A stretch of 64,000 nt of DNA. It comes from Neorhizobium lilium (lineage in GTDB: Bacteria; Pseudomonadota; Alphaproteobacteria; Rhizobiales; Rhizobiaceae). Location of the stretch: NCBI RefSeq assembly GCF_004053875.1, contig NZ_SBIP01000002.1, positions 62,001 through 126,000 of the forward strand, in the 5' to 3' direction. Shown here piece by piece: positions 16,356 to 23,333 of this stretch. Made by a program: the position numbers and the translations under genes. The first letter of the stretch is position 1. Each line of letters opens with the position of its first letter. The notes beneath the pieces are model-generated. The model did no database searches. It was not told the origin of the DNA and saw nothing but the letters and a program-made list of their open reading frames with translations.

Positions 16356-17251
16356 GCCGCCACCTGCCCGGCCTGCGCCTGCTTTTGCAGTTTGATATCG
16401 GCCTGCGAACGAAGGTCTTTTACCCGGTCCTGCATCCACTTGATGTTTGGGATGTCACAGCTTTCCCATACGCGGCAGATGCCAACAGCTTCTGCCGCGT
16501 CCCGCTGCTCGGCTTTCGTCCTAGGGAGGTCGATGCCTTCGCGTTCACAATCCTGTATCGCGAAGTCTTTCCAGTCGCTTCCGGCTGGAGGAACATTGCC
16601 TTTGCCGTAACAAAGTGTGTGCCAACGGCGTGAGCCGATGGTGCCGTAGGGAATATTCATGAGCATGCAGGTCGCTGTTATAGCCCCCGCCATGCCGGAC
16701 AATTGCATCTGGTTGGAATTGCTTGAAGAGCCCGCGATGTCCTCGACGACCTGCGCAGCCTGCGAGCTGAACATGCCATATTTCATCATCACCGCAGACA
16801 GACGTTGGATGAAAGACCGTATCGCACCGGTGTCGATCCTCGGCTTATCCTCGTCCTGCTTCGTATATTTCCGGATGTTATGTTCAGGCGTTTCGATCGC
16901 CACGAAATCAGGTTGGTATTCCTTCAGAAGGCGGTAAAACATATTGCCAGCGACGGCGTACTTCGCTTCCCACACAAGCTTGTCGCCTTCATCATTGGTG
17001 CCGACATAGAAAGTCCCGCACTTGATCTGCGACCTGTGCTTCCAACTCTGCCTCACGGCCCAGCCGGAGCGAGTGGCAATATCGAGTCCCATGATGACTC
17101 TGCAGCCGCAGGAGCGAACCCACTTGAAAGCTTGCACAGGATAGACCGGCTCTTTGCCGCACAGGCATGCGCACCGCCAAGCGCTGCCTTCTTTTCCAAC
17201 AACCCGGAGGCGGCCAAAGGTGCGTCCGGTGAGATTGACCTCCTCGCTCAT
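16352..17251 (-). CDS. RuvC-like nuclease with N-terminal cysteine-rich domain
   Basis: The 299-residue protein has two parts. Residues 1-52 are a small GRTFGRLRVV domain with Cys27, 29, 31, 48 and 50, of the kind found at the front of phage HNH/AP2-type endonucleases, and probably bind zinc and DNA. Residues 53-275 follow the RuvC fold, with MGLDIA (D57), VAIETP (E120) and a C-terminal QRDAAEA (D251) as metal ligands. Such enzymes cut branched DNA, here perhaps resolving replication or recombination intermediates before packaging. It is coupled by ATGA to both neighbours. A two-domain fusion of this kind is unusual. Confidence 0.75.
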   Translation of the reverse strand: MSEEVNLTGRTFGRLRVVGKEGSAWRCACLCGKEPVYPVQAFKWVRSCGCRVIMGLDIATRSGWAVRQSWKHRSQIKCGTFYVGTNDEGDKLVWEAKYAVAGNMFYRLLKEYQPDFVAIETPEHNIRKYTKQDEDKPRIDTGAIRSFIQRLSAVMMKYGMFSSQAAQVVEDIAGSSSNSNQMQLSGMAGAITATCMLMNIPYGTIGSRRWHTLCYGKGNVPPAGSDWKDFAIQDCEREGIDLPRTKAEQRDAAEAVGICRVWESCDIPNIKWMQDRVKDLRSQADIKLQKQAQAGQVAA

Positions 17252-17631
17252 ACCCGAGCCCCCTTCTTCCGCATATCTCCAACCGATAGGGCCTGCTCAA
17301 TTGGCATTCCGCTATTTATCCGCCTACGCAAAGTCGTAGGTGATACCCCGTGCTCGGCAGCAATAGCCTCCAGCTTTACGGGGGCGCCCTTGAACGAATA
17401 TTTGAACTGGCGAGGATGTTTGGGCGCACTAGGCGGCTTAGGGTGAGACTTCGGGCGCCGGTCTTGGTAGCTCGCAACGTCCACGCCCTGAAGGACATCG
17501 CGGATAAGATCGCCGGCAACGACCTTGTCCATAATTGCCTTAGCAACAGCAGTCGGAGTGACCCCATAGAATGCCGCTTCGTGCTGAAGGATCTGCTCGG
17601 CTTTCGATTGGATTCGAATATCGATGCTCAT
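17248..17631 (-). CDS. Small DNA-binding protein with C-terminal HTH
   Basis: The 127-residue protein has an N-terminal helical part, a basic Pro/Lys linker (RRPKSHPKPPSAPKHPR) and a C-terminal helix-turn-helix around LEAIAAEHGVSPTTLRRRIN (residues 89-108), ending MPIEQALSVG. This latter module is common in phage regulatory proteins and in intron-endonuclease DNA-binding tails. It overlaps the RuvC-like gene by four bases. It may be a regulator or a DNA-targeting subunit; the sequence does not decide. Confidence 0.55.
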   Translation of the reverse strand: MSIDIRIQSKAEQILQHEAAFYGVTPTAVAKAIMDKVVAGDLIRDVLQGVDVASYQDRRPKSHPKPPSAPKHPRQFKYSFKGAPVKLEAIAAEHGVSPTTLRRRINSGMPIEQALSVGDMRKKGARV

Positions 17632-17713
17632 CTTGTCACCCGGTGGAAAGAGAGTGCCGCATTCGCGGCCAAGGTGGGCGGCTTCTGGGAGGAAGAGCCG
17701 CCTGGGGGAGAAA

Positions 17714-17893
17714 TCAGTGAGAGGCGCCGAGGTAGGCCATCACCCACCCATTGGCGAACGTCAGGGTCAGCCACGCGATGGCGATAAAGGCCCCATAGCG
17801 AATGAGGCTTTGGACGAGGATTGCCCAACCGATCGTGTTGATGTTCGTTTCCACGCTAGTCCGCTCCTCAATGCTCTTGTTGGTGGTGTTCAT
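17714..17893 (-). CDS. 59-residue membrane protein
   Basis: A short leftward frame starts at an ATG at 17893, six bases after the stop of the upstream gene. The first 22 residues are polar (MNTTNKSIEERTSVETNINT). The rest is a hydrophobic stretch with two likely membrane passes around a single Arg (WAILVQSLI-R-YGAFIAIAWLTLTF). It sits in an operon of replication genes, where a small membrane protein might tether replication or act in exclusion. No family is known to me. Confidence 0.55.
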   Translation of the reverse strand: MNTTNKSIEERTSVETNINTIGWAILVQSLIRYGAFIAIAWLTLTFANGWVMAYLGASH

Positions 17894-17899
17894 CGACCG

Positions 17900-18463
17900 T
17901 CACTCCGCCGCTTCTGCAAAGGGATCGCCATCGGCGGGCGGCTCTTCCTTGGAGGTAGCGGCCTTTTCGGCTTCACGGGCCTGTTCCATCGCGGCCAGGA
18001 TGATTTCCCATCGCTCATCGTACTTGGCGCGGCCCCGGTCATAGCCGGCGTACCAAAGGTCATCCTCGGTGCCGCCGCGAGTGTGACGCGGGTTCCGCTC
18101 AAGGCCGTTCAATCCGGTCTCGTAGCCATCACGGTCGATCTGCTGCTCACGGGTGACCCGGTCGGAGAAAAGATCCTTCCCCTGCTGAGGGATGACACCC
18201 AGCTTCTCGCGGTTCCGCCGCATCATGTTGAACTTGTCGACGTGCTTCTGCTGGTTGTCCGAGAGCATGACGTCGAGGTAGTCTTTGATCTCGGTGACGT
18301 TGAAGCCGTCGTTCTTTGCATCCTTTTCGTGAGCTTTCTCGAGATCTGCGGCGGCTTTCTTCGCGGCGCGATCGGTGATGAGCTTCCGAGTATGGATGGC
18401 GAGAAGGACGTCCATATCCTCATCGCTGATCTTGAGATTATGCCCTGCCGTCGCTGCCATCAT
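17900..18463 (-). CDS. Phage protein with RMF-like C-terminal region
   Basis: The 187-residue protein starts with charged helices (residues 10-110, many Lys and Asp) in the style of small phage coiled-coil proteins. Near residues 113-150 it has a G-x3-G-x2-G...NP...W..GY..G pattern (GYETGLNGLERNP, then DLWYAGYDRGR). This resembles the core of ribosome modulation factor, which dimerises ribosomes in stationary phase. The rest bears no resemblance to RMF. A ribosome link is therefore only suggested by the pattern. It is flanked by the 59-residue membrane gene and overlaps the next gene by four bases. Confidence 0.5.
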   Translation of the reverse strand: MMAATAGHNLKISDEDMDVLLAIHTRKLITDRAAKKAAADLEKAHEKDAKNDGFNVTEIKDYLDVMLSDNQQKHVDKFNMMRRNREKLGVIPQQGKDLFSDRVTREQQIDRDGYETGLNGLERNPRHTRGGTEDDLWYAGYDRGRAKYDERWEIILAAMEQAREAEKAATSKEEPPADGDPFAEAAE

Positions 18464-18870
18464 CCTATCCTTTCTCGTGCCAGCCGAACCTTTTCAGCCA
18501 GCGCTTGAGCTTCGTTTTCCAGATCGCGAAGATCATGGTTCTCCTCGTAGCGTTCCCGGTCCCGTTTGATCTCTTCCTGCAGTGCGCGGACCTCCGCCTC
18601 GCAGTAGTCGATGTATGCCCGCCGGATCGACGTGAATGCGTCGATCGTGATGGACTTCGCCCTGCCCGCCCGCAGGTGCATGATTTGCCAAAATGAAAGA
18701 TCGTATTTCCGCGCCAGACGACGGACTGCGTTGTCGATGTCTCCGTTACCGGAGGTCTCTCGTTCGACCATTCTGCGCACATACTCACTGGCTACTGCGG
18801 TGCTCATTGTTTTAGGTCCCTGCAATCCCTGCTTATTAGCGTTTGTCGTTTGAACGTGATGCTCTGACAC
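18460..18870 (-). CDS. Phage protein with C-terminal coiled coil
   Basis: The 136-residue protein is helical throughout. An N-terminal region YVRRMVERE...DNAVRRLARKYDLSFWQIMHLRAGR looks like a bent helix-turn-helix (cited in parts), and residues 95-136 form a clear coiled coil (EALQEEIKRDRERYEE-like heptads). I keep the GTG at 18870, which has AAGGAG ten bases before it; an ATG at 18807 would remove the first 21 residues. It is possibly a DNA-binding protein of the early operon. No family was recognised. Confidence 0.5.
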   Translation of the reverse strand: MSEHHVQTTNANKQGLQGPKTMSTAVASEYVRRMVERETSGNGDIDNAVRRLARKYDLSFWQIMHLRAGRAKSITIDAFTSIRRAYIDYCEAEVRALQEEIKRDRERYEENHDLRDLENEAQALAEKVRLARERIG

Positions 18871-19024
18871 CGTGAATGCGCTCCTTGCCGCCTTGGGTTA
18901 GCTTCCTGGTGTCAGCGGAAGCGCTGTGGCTTGGAGCGGTTAGAAAGGACCCCGGCCTAAACCGAAGTCCGAATGTTGGAGAGCGGCGCGATCATGCTTG
19001 CCGGCCGACGCGCCCTGCTCTGCT

Positions 19025-19165
19025 TTACCGATCGAGAGGCGCCCCGTTGTGGGATGCGTAGTCCCGAGAAACAGACGTGAAATTCTTCCGCATCCTGCCG
19101 ACCAACAGACGGGTCAGCGGGTATTGGAGGAGAAGGAGGCCAGCGATTGCGACATAGACGCTCAT
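19025..19165 (-). CDS. 46-residue membrane-anchored peptide
   Basis: A very small leftward frame starts at an ATG overlapping the stop of the upstream gene (ATGA at 19162-19165). It has one hydrophobic segment at its start (MSVYVAIAGLLLLQYPLTRLL), then a basic stretch (GRMRKNF), so it would sit in the inner membrane with its C-terminus inside. It is one of three small membrane proteins in this operon. No family was recognised. Confidence 0.45.
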   Translation of the reverse strand: MSVYVAIAGLLLLQYPLTRLLVGRMRKNFTSVSRDYASHNGAPLDR

Positions 19166-19380
19166 GCTTTTGCCCTTTCGTGTTCGGCCTTGGCCCGTTC
19201 GAAATTGGCTAGAGCCTCTTCCCAGTTTCGGCCTGAAACTGAATTGCCGGCGGTATCGGAAACGATGACCGTTCCGTCGGGCGTGAATATCGAGGTTGAT
19301 GATGGTGGCTCTGCAAACTCTTCGGCGAACTTGTCGCGAAGCTCAGCAAGCCATTCGTGGCCGACGGGTTCGCGGGTCAT
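19162..19380 (-). CDS. Small acidic phage protein
   Basis: The 72-residue protein carries EWLAELRDKFAEEFAEPP, a short hydrophobic beta hairpin (FTPDGTVIVSDTAG) and a helix of EALANFERAKAEHERAKA type (cited in parts). It is coupled by ATGA overlaps to the genes on both sides. There is no signal peptide. Function is unknown. Confidence 0.45.
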   Translation of the reverse strand: MTREPVGHEWLAELRDKFAEEFAEPPSSTSIFTPDGTVIVSDTAGNSVSGRNWEEALANFERAKAEHERAKA

Positions 19381-19556
19381 GGCTTGACCTCGCGATAATC
19401 CTTTTCAGCGGCGATAAGCTCGCAAGCCTTCTGGACCCCAAGGCCGCAATCAACCCGGTACCAACCGCTCTGATGCCAGAACATGAAAAACGCGAATACG
19501 ATGCCCCACCCGTAGCCGCTGCTGAGATCAACGCTGACCTTCTTTTCGTCGCTCAT
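19377..19556 (-). CDS. 59-residue single-pass membrane protein
   Basis: A short frame starts at an ATG at 19556 overlapping the upstream stop. It has a polar N-terminus (MSDEKKVSVDLSSGYG), one hydrophobic segment (WGIVFAFFMFWHQSGW) and a soluble tail with two Cys (VDCGLGVQKACEL). The tail could be periplasmic or cytoplasmic. It is a plausible phage membrane protein of the early operon, of unknown role. Confidence 0.5.
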   Translation of the reverse strand: MSDEKKVSVDLSSGYGWGIVFAFFMFWHQSGWYRVDCGLGVQKACELIAAEKDYREVKP

Positions 19557-19924
19557 GCGCCCGACCCTGCATCTTCGAGGTGGAAATGACCGGACGTCGG
19601 CAGTTCAACACCAGCGGCGTTCGCCAGTCGGGCCTTGCCCATCACTGCAGCGACTACGCCGACGTCCGATTGGTGGAAGGGATGCTCAGGCACAACGAAC
19701 GCCTGCCATGCGACCGGCTGCTCATTCGTGCCAAGGCCAGCCCAGCGGGCCGGCGAGAACTCCGTCTTCGGCGTCCAGTAGGTCCGAACGACCTTGCCGC
19801 ATTTGGTAGCCAACCAGACAGGCTCGGGAACGAAGTCCGTGAACTCCTGCGTCTCGCCCTTGATTGTGCGAGTGCGGGTTTCGTTGCGTCCATGAGGGGC
19901 GGTGGTGAGATCGTGGTTCCACAT
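19553..19924 (-). CDS. Conserved phage protein of unknown function
   Basis: From the ATG at 19924 the protein has 123 residues and begins MWNHDLTTAPHGRNETRTRT, a start seen in small phage proteins of rhizobial prophages. A central VPEPVWLATKCGKVVRTYW stretch and an AWQAF segment follow. The frame extends upstream to 19960 without a good start. It directly follows the HTH regulator with a 10-bp gap. No catalytic motif is present. Confidence 0.5.
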   Translation of the reverse strand: MWNHDLTTAPHGRNETRTRTIKGETQEFTDFVPEPVWLATKCGKVVRTYWTPKTEFSPARWAGLGTNEQPVAWQAFVVPEHPFHQSDVGVVAAVMGKARLANAAGVELPTSGHFHLEDAGSGA

Positions 19925-19934
19925 GATTGAGCCC

Positions 19935-20390
19935 TCAGAATGGGATGCCATCGTCAGCATCGGGATCGACGCTGATTTCGATGATGCGGGGTTCCTCGGA
20001 TCGGAAAGCGCTGGTCGCCTCCAACACCACGAAGATGACGTTTGGGTTTACCTTGGCGAGGCGCAGGGCTTCGGCCTTGGCCGCTTCCTGCGACCAATGA
20101 CGGTAGGCCGGGCCGCGCTGGCCGATGCCAGCCACCATCCAGAATGTTGCCATTGCCGGGATGTGGTCCGCTGCGTCTTCCGTCTGCTCAACCTTGCCCC
20201 TGAACAGGACATCAAGCGAGCAGTCCAGAAACTCCGCAATGTCGCCAAGGCGGGAAGCATCGGGATAGATCGCACCCGACTCCCACTGAGCGACAGCGCC
20301 TCGTGTAACGCTAAACCTGTCGGCGACCTGCTGCTGTGTGTAGCCGGCGGCGCTCCGGGCTTTCTTGAGGTTTTGGCCGAAGGTGGTCAT
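19935..20390 (-). CDS. XRE family HTH regulator
   Basis: The 151-residue protein starts with a classic XRE helix-turn-helix: FGQNLKKARSAAGYTQQQVADRFSVTRGAVAQWESG (residues 4-39, cited in parts). An uncharacterised C-terminal half follows, with WSQEAAKAEALRLAKVNP. It is the first gene of the long leftward early operon and diverges from the gene at 20484 across 93 bp. It is probably a transcription regulator of that operon or of the 10.5-kb promoter. It lacks a LexA-type protease domain, so it is not the SOS-cleavable repressor. Confidence 0.75.
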   Translation of the reverse strand: MTTFGQNLKKARSAAGYTQQQVADRFSVTRGAVAQWESGAIYPDASRLGDIAEFLDCSLDVLFRGKVEQTEDAADHIPAMATFWMVAGIGQRGPAYRHWSQEAAKAEALRLAKVNPNVIFVVLEATSAFRSEEPRIIEISVDPDADDGIPF

Positions 20391-20483
20391 GCCATCACCT
20401 CTTCGACTGGACGCCCCTTGGCAGGCCGTGGGAGAGTGAGGTTGCGAACAGACTCAACCAAGCCAACCAAGGAGCGAACTGAA

Positions 20484-20792
20484 ATGGCCGACAAATTCAA
20501 AATCATGGAGATGAAACGCGAGGGCGACCAATGGGCGGTAAAAGTCGCCGTGCCGACCAACATGCTCGGGTTCTCGTCATTCTCGGTAAAGGTCGAAGCA
20601 GAGATGAACCCGCCCGGAGGCGGCGTCGTGGATCGCGATATTGCCGACGTCCTGAAGACGGTCGGCAAGCGGACGGCATATGCGTTCCAAGTGCTTGCCA
20701 ATGTGGCCTTCGAGGCTCTGGACGAGGAGTCAGTGAAGTCGGTCAAAGGCGCGATCCTTCACGACGCAACGCACTCTCCTGATCGAACCTGA
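20484..20792 (+). CDS. Small phage protein
   Basis: The 102-residue protein starts at an ATG preceded by AAGGAGCG. It is compact, with a beta-rich first half (FKIMEMKREGDQWAVKVAVP) and a helical second half, and has no membrane segment. It diverges from the XRE gene and converges with the 101-residue gene, overlapping its end by 50 bp. A role in the switch region is possible. No family was recognised. Confidence 0.55.
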   Translation: MADKFKIMEMKREGDQWAVKVAVPTNMLGFSSFSVKVEAEMNPPGGGVVDRDIADVLKTVGKRTAYAFQVLANVAFEALDEESVKSVKGAILHDATHSPDRT

Positions 20793-21048
20793 TCCTGTGG
20801 ACCCGAGCGCGAACCGCTTTGGCGAACTCCGGCCCGGTGGGAACTTCCTTCCGGGTCCAGTCCGTGAGTTCAAGAAGCTGGCAGAGGTCGGTGAAGTCTT
20901 CCGCGCCAATCAACTCCGGCAGGCTTTCGAGGGCGTGTTTCATGGGAGAGCGGTCCTTGAGGCTGGAGACGACCGCAGCAAGGCGCTCCCTCGCGCGGTC
21001 GATGTCCGGTTGGATTTTGAGATATTGCTCGTTGAGGCGGTCGTTCAT
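20743..21048 (-). CDS. Small helical protein after the Cro-like gene
   Basis: The 101-residue helical protein has an EQYLKIQPDIDRARERLAAVV start. It overlaps the Cro-like gene by four bases and its 3' end overlaps the convergent gene by 50 bp. Such overlap makes one of the two ends suspect, but both frames are internally consistent. It may be a co-factor of the Cro-like regulator. No motif supports a function. Confidence 0.45.
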   Translation of the reverse strand: MNDRLNEQYLKIQPDIDRARERLAAVVSSLKDRSPMKHALESLPELIGAEDFTDLCQLLELTDWTRKEVPTGPEFAKAVRARVHRIRFDQESALRREGSRL

Positions 21049-21275
21049 GCTGCGGTCTCCCGCCTAGGAAGGAAATCATCGGCCGACAAGTCGATGCCAA
21101 TCCCTTTTGCCGCCGCCAATAGAGCCGGAACGTGCTTGAACGGGATCACGCCACCCGTGCCGCCAGATTCTTTGTTGCGGGCCCAGTTAGAAACACGCGT
21201 CCTGTGGACGCCAGCTATCTCGGCGACTTTGTTGGGCCCGCCTAAGCGGTCGATGATTGAGCGTGCAGGTTCCAT
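21045..21275 (-). CDS. Cro-like (YdaS-type) HTH protein
   Basis: From the ATG at 21275 the protein has 76 residues. The helix-turn-helix lies at residues 5-33 (IIDRLGGPNKVAEIAGVHRTRVSNW), with a following RNKESGGTGG loop and a small tail. It is divergent from the repressor gene, the classical Cro position. The operator at 21284-21304 stands only nine bases upstream of this start; the longer start at 21311 would place coding sequence across that operator. No clear ribosome site precedes 21275. Confidence 0.75.
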   Translation of the reverse strand: MEPARSIIDRLGGPNKVAEIAGVHRTRVSNWARNKESGGTGGVIPFKHVPALLAAAKGIGIDLSADDFLPRRETAA

Positions 21276-21283
21276 GCCCAATC

Positions 21284-21362
21284 TTGTAGCGATAATGGCG
21301 ACAAATGACAATAGGCTTGTAGCGATATTAGAAACATACTTGTCGCCACCCTCTCGCTACAA
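21284..21362. promoter_or_regulatory. CI/Cro operator region
   Basis: The divergent gap carries repeats of a TTGTAGCGA half-site. A 21-bp site lies at 21284-21304 (TTGTAGCGAT-A-ATGGCGACAA) with two matching arms. A lone half-site is at 21317-21325. Opposed half-sites spaced two bases wider lie at 21340-21362 (TTGTCGCC...CGCTACAA). The first site recurs in inverted form at 23198-23218 with 20 of 21 bases identical. The arrangement fits binding of the LexA-fold repressor and of the Cro-like protein to control both divergent promoters. Confidence 0.75.
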
Positions 21363-21369
21363 TTGAACC

Positions 21370-22020
21370 ATGAAGGAAAAGACAGCAAAATCAAAGAGCA
21401 TCAAGGGCCACCTGAACTCATGGGTTAAGGAGGCTATCGAGCACTCGGGGATCAGCCAGACCAAACTCGCTAAGATTTTGGCTGACAGGAAAATCATCAC
21501 AAGCAACGACCGGTCCATTGTTCAGAAAATGACCACTACGCGAGTGGTTAAAGCGCACGAAGTTTTCGCTATTGCCGAAATCACTGGATTTCCCGCTCCA
21601 AACCAGACGGAGGACGATGCGATATTGGTGCCCCGCGTCTCAAAGATCGCGGCTGGCAGCCTGACAGAGCTTGCATCTGTAGATAACTTGGAAGACTTCC
21701 CGAGAATTCCAGCCGCGGGACTCTCATTCGGGGTTTGGATCGCCATGGAAGTAGACGGCGGATCAATGGATAAGATTTCCCCGCACGGCTCATTGATATT
21801 TGTAAATTTGGCGGACAAGGAGATGGTGTCCGGCCGGTGCTATGTATTCCAAGATGAAGACGGGAGCGCGTCATACAAGCGCTTCTACGCAAACCCGTTG
21901 CGATTCGAACCATGGAGCAACGGGGATTATGAGACGTTTTACCCCGACCAGATGCCTAAAATCATAGGAGCTGTTTACAGGACGACGTTCGAAATTTTCA
22001 CGCCTAAGGTTCGCAACTGA
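21370..22020 (+). CDS. LexA-fold phage repressor (CI-like, S24 peptidase)
   Basis: The 216-residue protein has an N-terminal HTH-like region (residues 15-75, GISQTKLAKILADRKI) and a C-terminal S24 protease domain. The latter shows an Ala95-Gly96 self-cleavage site (KIAAGS), catalytic Ser132 in DGGSMD and Lys170 in SYKRF. Known relatives keep the prophage silent and cut themselves when RecA filaments signal DNA damage. All parts for this are present. It is the first gene after the operators and shares TGATG with the following membrane protein gene, so both should be made in the lysogen. Confidence 0.9.
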   Translation: MKEKTAKSKSIKGHLNSWVKEAIEHSGISQTKLAKILADRKIITSNDRSIVQKMTTTRVVKAHEVFAIAEITGFPAPNQTEDDAILVPRVSKIAAGSLTELASVDNLEDFPRIPAAGLSFGVWIAMEVDGGSMDKISPHGSLIFVNLADKEMVSGRCYVFQDEDGSASYKRFYANPLRFEPWSNGDYETFYPDQMPKIIGAVYRTTFEIFTPKVRN

Positions 22021-22604
22021 TGAGCGATAGCGCACCGCTTTGGCTTGGCGTTCTCGGGGCGGTAACGGGCATTGTCGGCTTGCTCGTATCAATCGCCTCT
22101 GCGTGGTATACCCGCCGATCCGCGCTAGCAGCCGAAGGTCCTCCATACCCTGGGATAGAAGTAGCTTCCCATGGATGGGACAGTAGCGAACCTGGCTGGT
22201 ATCAAATGGATCTGGTGTTCCGGAACAGGACCAACGACGCTTGGGAGATTGTCCGCGCCGCGTCTGTTTTCCCTTTTACCTCGCCGATCCTTTCAACCCA
22301 ATCTCGGCCATACATAGGCGAAGCTTATATGTCCAACTGGGTTCCTCTTAACGACCTTGAACCAGACAACATGAGGCGCGTGACAGTTGTCGGATCTACT
22401 ATCGGCCCGATCGGTACGCAGCACCGGCAGGGCCATGGCGGAGAAACGGTTTACTTGACGCTATTCCTACGGCCTTCGGCGTTCTCCAGATCGACCAGAC
22501 GTCTTTGGGTGTCTCTTAGCCTTGAAGCCAAAACCGAGAGGGTTCGGCATAAAGACATAGACGTCAAAAGAAGGCTGAAGCCGATACCCATCAAGCCGAC
22601 CTGA
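22020..22604 (+). CDS. Membrane-anchored lysogenic protein
   Basis: The 194-residue protein has an N-terminal membrane anchor (residues 8-29, LWLGVLGAVTGIVGLLVSIA) and a beta-rich soluble remainder with DLVFRNRTNDAW and VYLTLFLRP. It shares a TGATG overlap with the repressor, so it is the second gene of the lysogenic transcript. Genes in this place commonly provide superinfection exclusion or other defence. That role is inference from location; no family is recognised. Confidence 0.65.
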   Translation: MSDSAPLWLGVLGAVTGIVGLLVSIASAWYTRRSALAAEGPPYPGIEVASHGWDSSEPGWYQMDLVFRNRTNDAWEIVRAASVFPFTSPILSTQSRPYIGEAYMSNWVPLNDLEPDNMRRVTVVGSTIGPIGTQHRQGHGGETVYLTLFLRPSAFSRSTRRLWVSLSLEAKTERVRHKDIDVKRRLKPIPIKPT

Positions 22605-23133
22605 CCGATAGTGATTACAATCCACTGGGCATTTTCATTGTTCAATTGCACGGGAACCGTCCTACTTCTGTGGGTTAAAGACACACTTCGACCTATCAAG
22701 ACGTTCTACCTCAAGGCACCGAGGCTCCCGTCCACTTCACCTCTGCCCTATGCCGGCAGCGATGGGATGCTATCAAGTCAGGATATCCGCGACTGCCCGT
22801 TTCACCGGTGGGCCAACCCGTCTCAGACCTTGAGGTTATGTTGTCGCGTTTACTCTTCAGACCGCATCCAAGCCATTCAGACGGCGTCTCCCCGTCCTGA
22901 CAATCTGGTCCAGCCTGGGAACCAGCAACCGCTTGGGATTGATTTGCCGGATTGATCGGCGGCGCGGGGCAAACCCGGAAGACCGCTGCCTTTGTGCCTC
23001 CAAGCTTTACTTTCGTGGCGGGAACCTCCGAGCAGACCCACGATTTTCGGCTTTTCAGCACCTCAAGGCAGCCATTCCGCTTTCATCAATTATTGTGATG
23101 TGTTAAGCGAAATCATCAAAGCGATGCCATTGA
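22605..23133. other. Gene-poor stretch after the lysogenic operon
   Basis: No convincing gene is visible in about 530 bp. A rightward frame from a GTG at 22611 starts with a hydrophobic segment (HWAFSLFNCTGTVLLLWV) but then loses protein character. The leftward frames look like shadows. The terminator at 23134 suggests the repressor transcript runs through this stretch as a long 3' region. Confidence 0.4.
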
Positions 23134-23170
23134 GCGCCGGTCGGATCATCCCGCCGGCGCTTTTCTTTTG
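23134..23170 (+). terminator. Rho-independent terminator before the 23.2-kb operators
   Basis: A perfect seven-pair stem (GCGCCGG with CCGGCGC, 23134-23140 and 23154-23160) with a 13-base loop is followed by TTTTCTTTT. It would end the rightward repressor transcript just before the operator pair that controls the recombination operon. Confidence 0.75.
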
Positions 23171-23197
23171 GCACATGATTCGAAGCTCCGCAACATT

Positions 23198-23251
23198 TGT
23201 CGCCATTATCGCTACATTTCTTCTTGCATGCCGTAGCGATATTCGCTACAA
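23198..23251. promoter_or_regulatory. Second CI/Cro operator pair, before the recombination operon
   Basis: Two 21-bp sites lie 33 bases apart. The site at 23198-23218 (TTGTCGCCATTATCGCTACAT) is the inverted copy of the CI-region site at 21284-21304. The site at 23231-23251 (CCGTAGCGAT-A-TTCGCTACAA) contains a perfect 7-3-7 palindrome. They precede the rightward operon beginning at 23334, so the repressor probably silences it in the lysogen. I do not resolve the -35 and -10 elements. Confidence 0.75.
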
Positions 23252-23258
23252 CCATCCT

Positions 23259-23279
23259 CACAGCACAGCACAGCACAGC
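23259..23279. repeat. Short (CACAG)n tandem repeat
   Basis: About four copies of CACAG stand in tandem in the untranslated leader between the operator pair and the Arc-like gene. Such a run can slip in length during replication. No function is implied. Confidence 0.6.
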
Positions 23280-23333
23280 GACCACGAAGGCCACGGCCGA
23301 TCTGATCGCGGAACAAAGGATGGGGATCCGAGC

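Noticed and set aside
22711..23061. 116-codon leftward frame in the gap after the lysogenic operon
   Set aside because: Composition rich in Ser, Gly, Thr and Cys without secondary-structure pattern and no ribosome site; not supported as a gene.
23259..23279. CRISPR-like array
   Set aside because: The (CACAG)n run is a simple short tandem repeat without spacers; no CRISPR array or cas gene is seen in the window.
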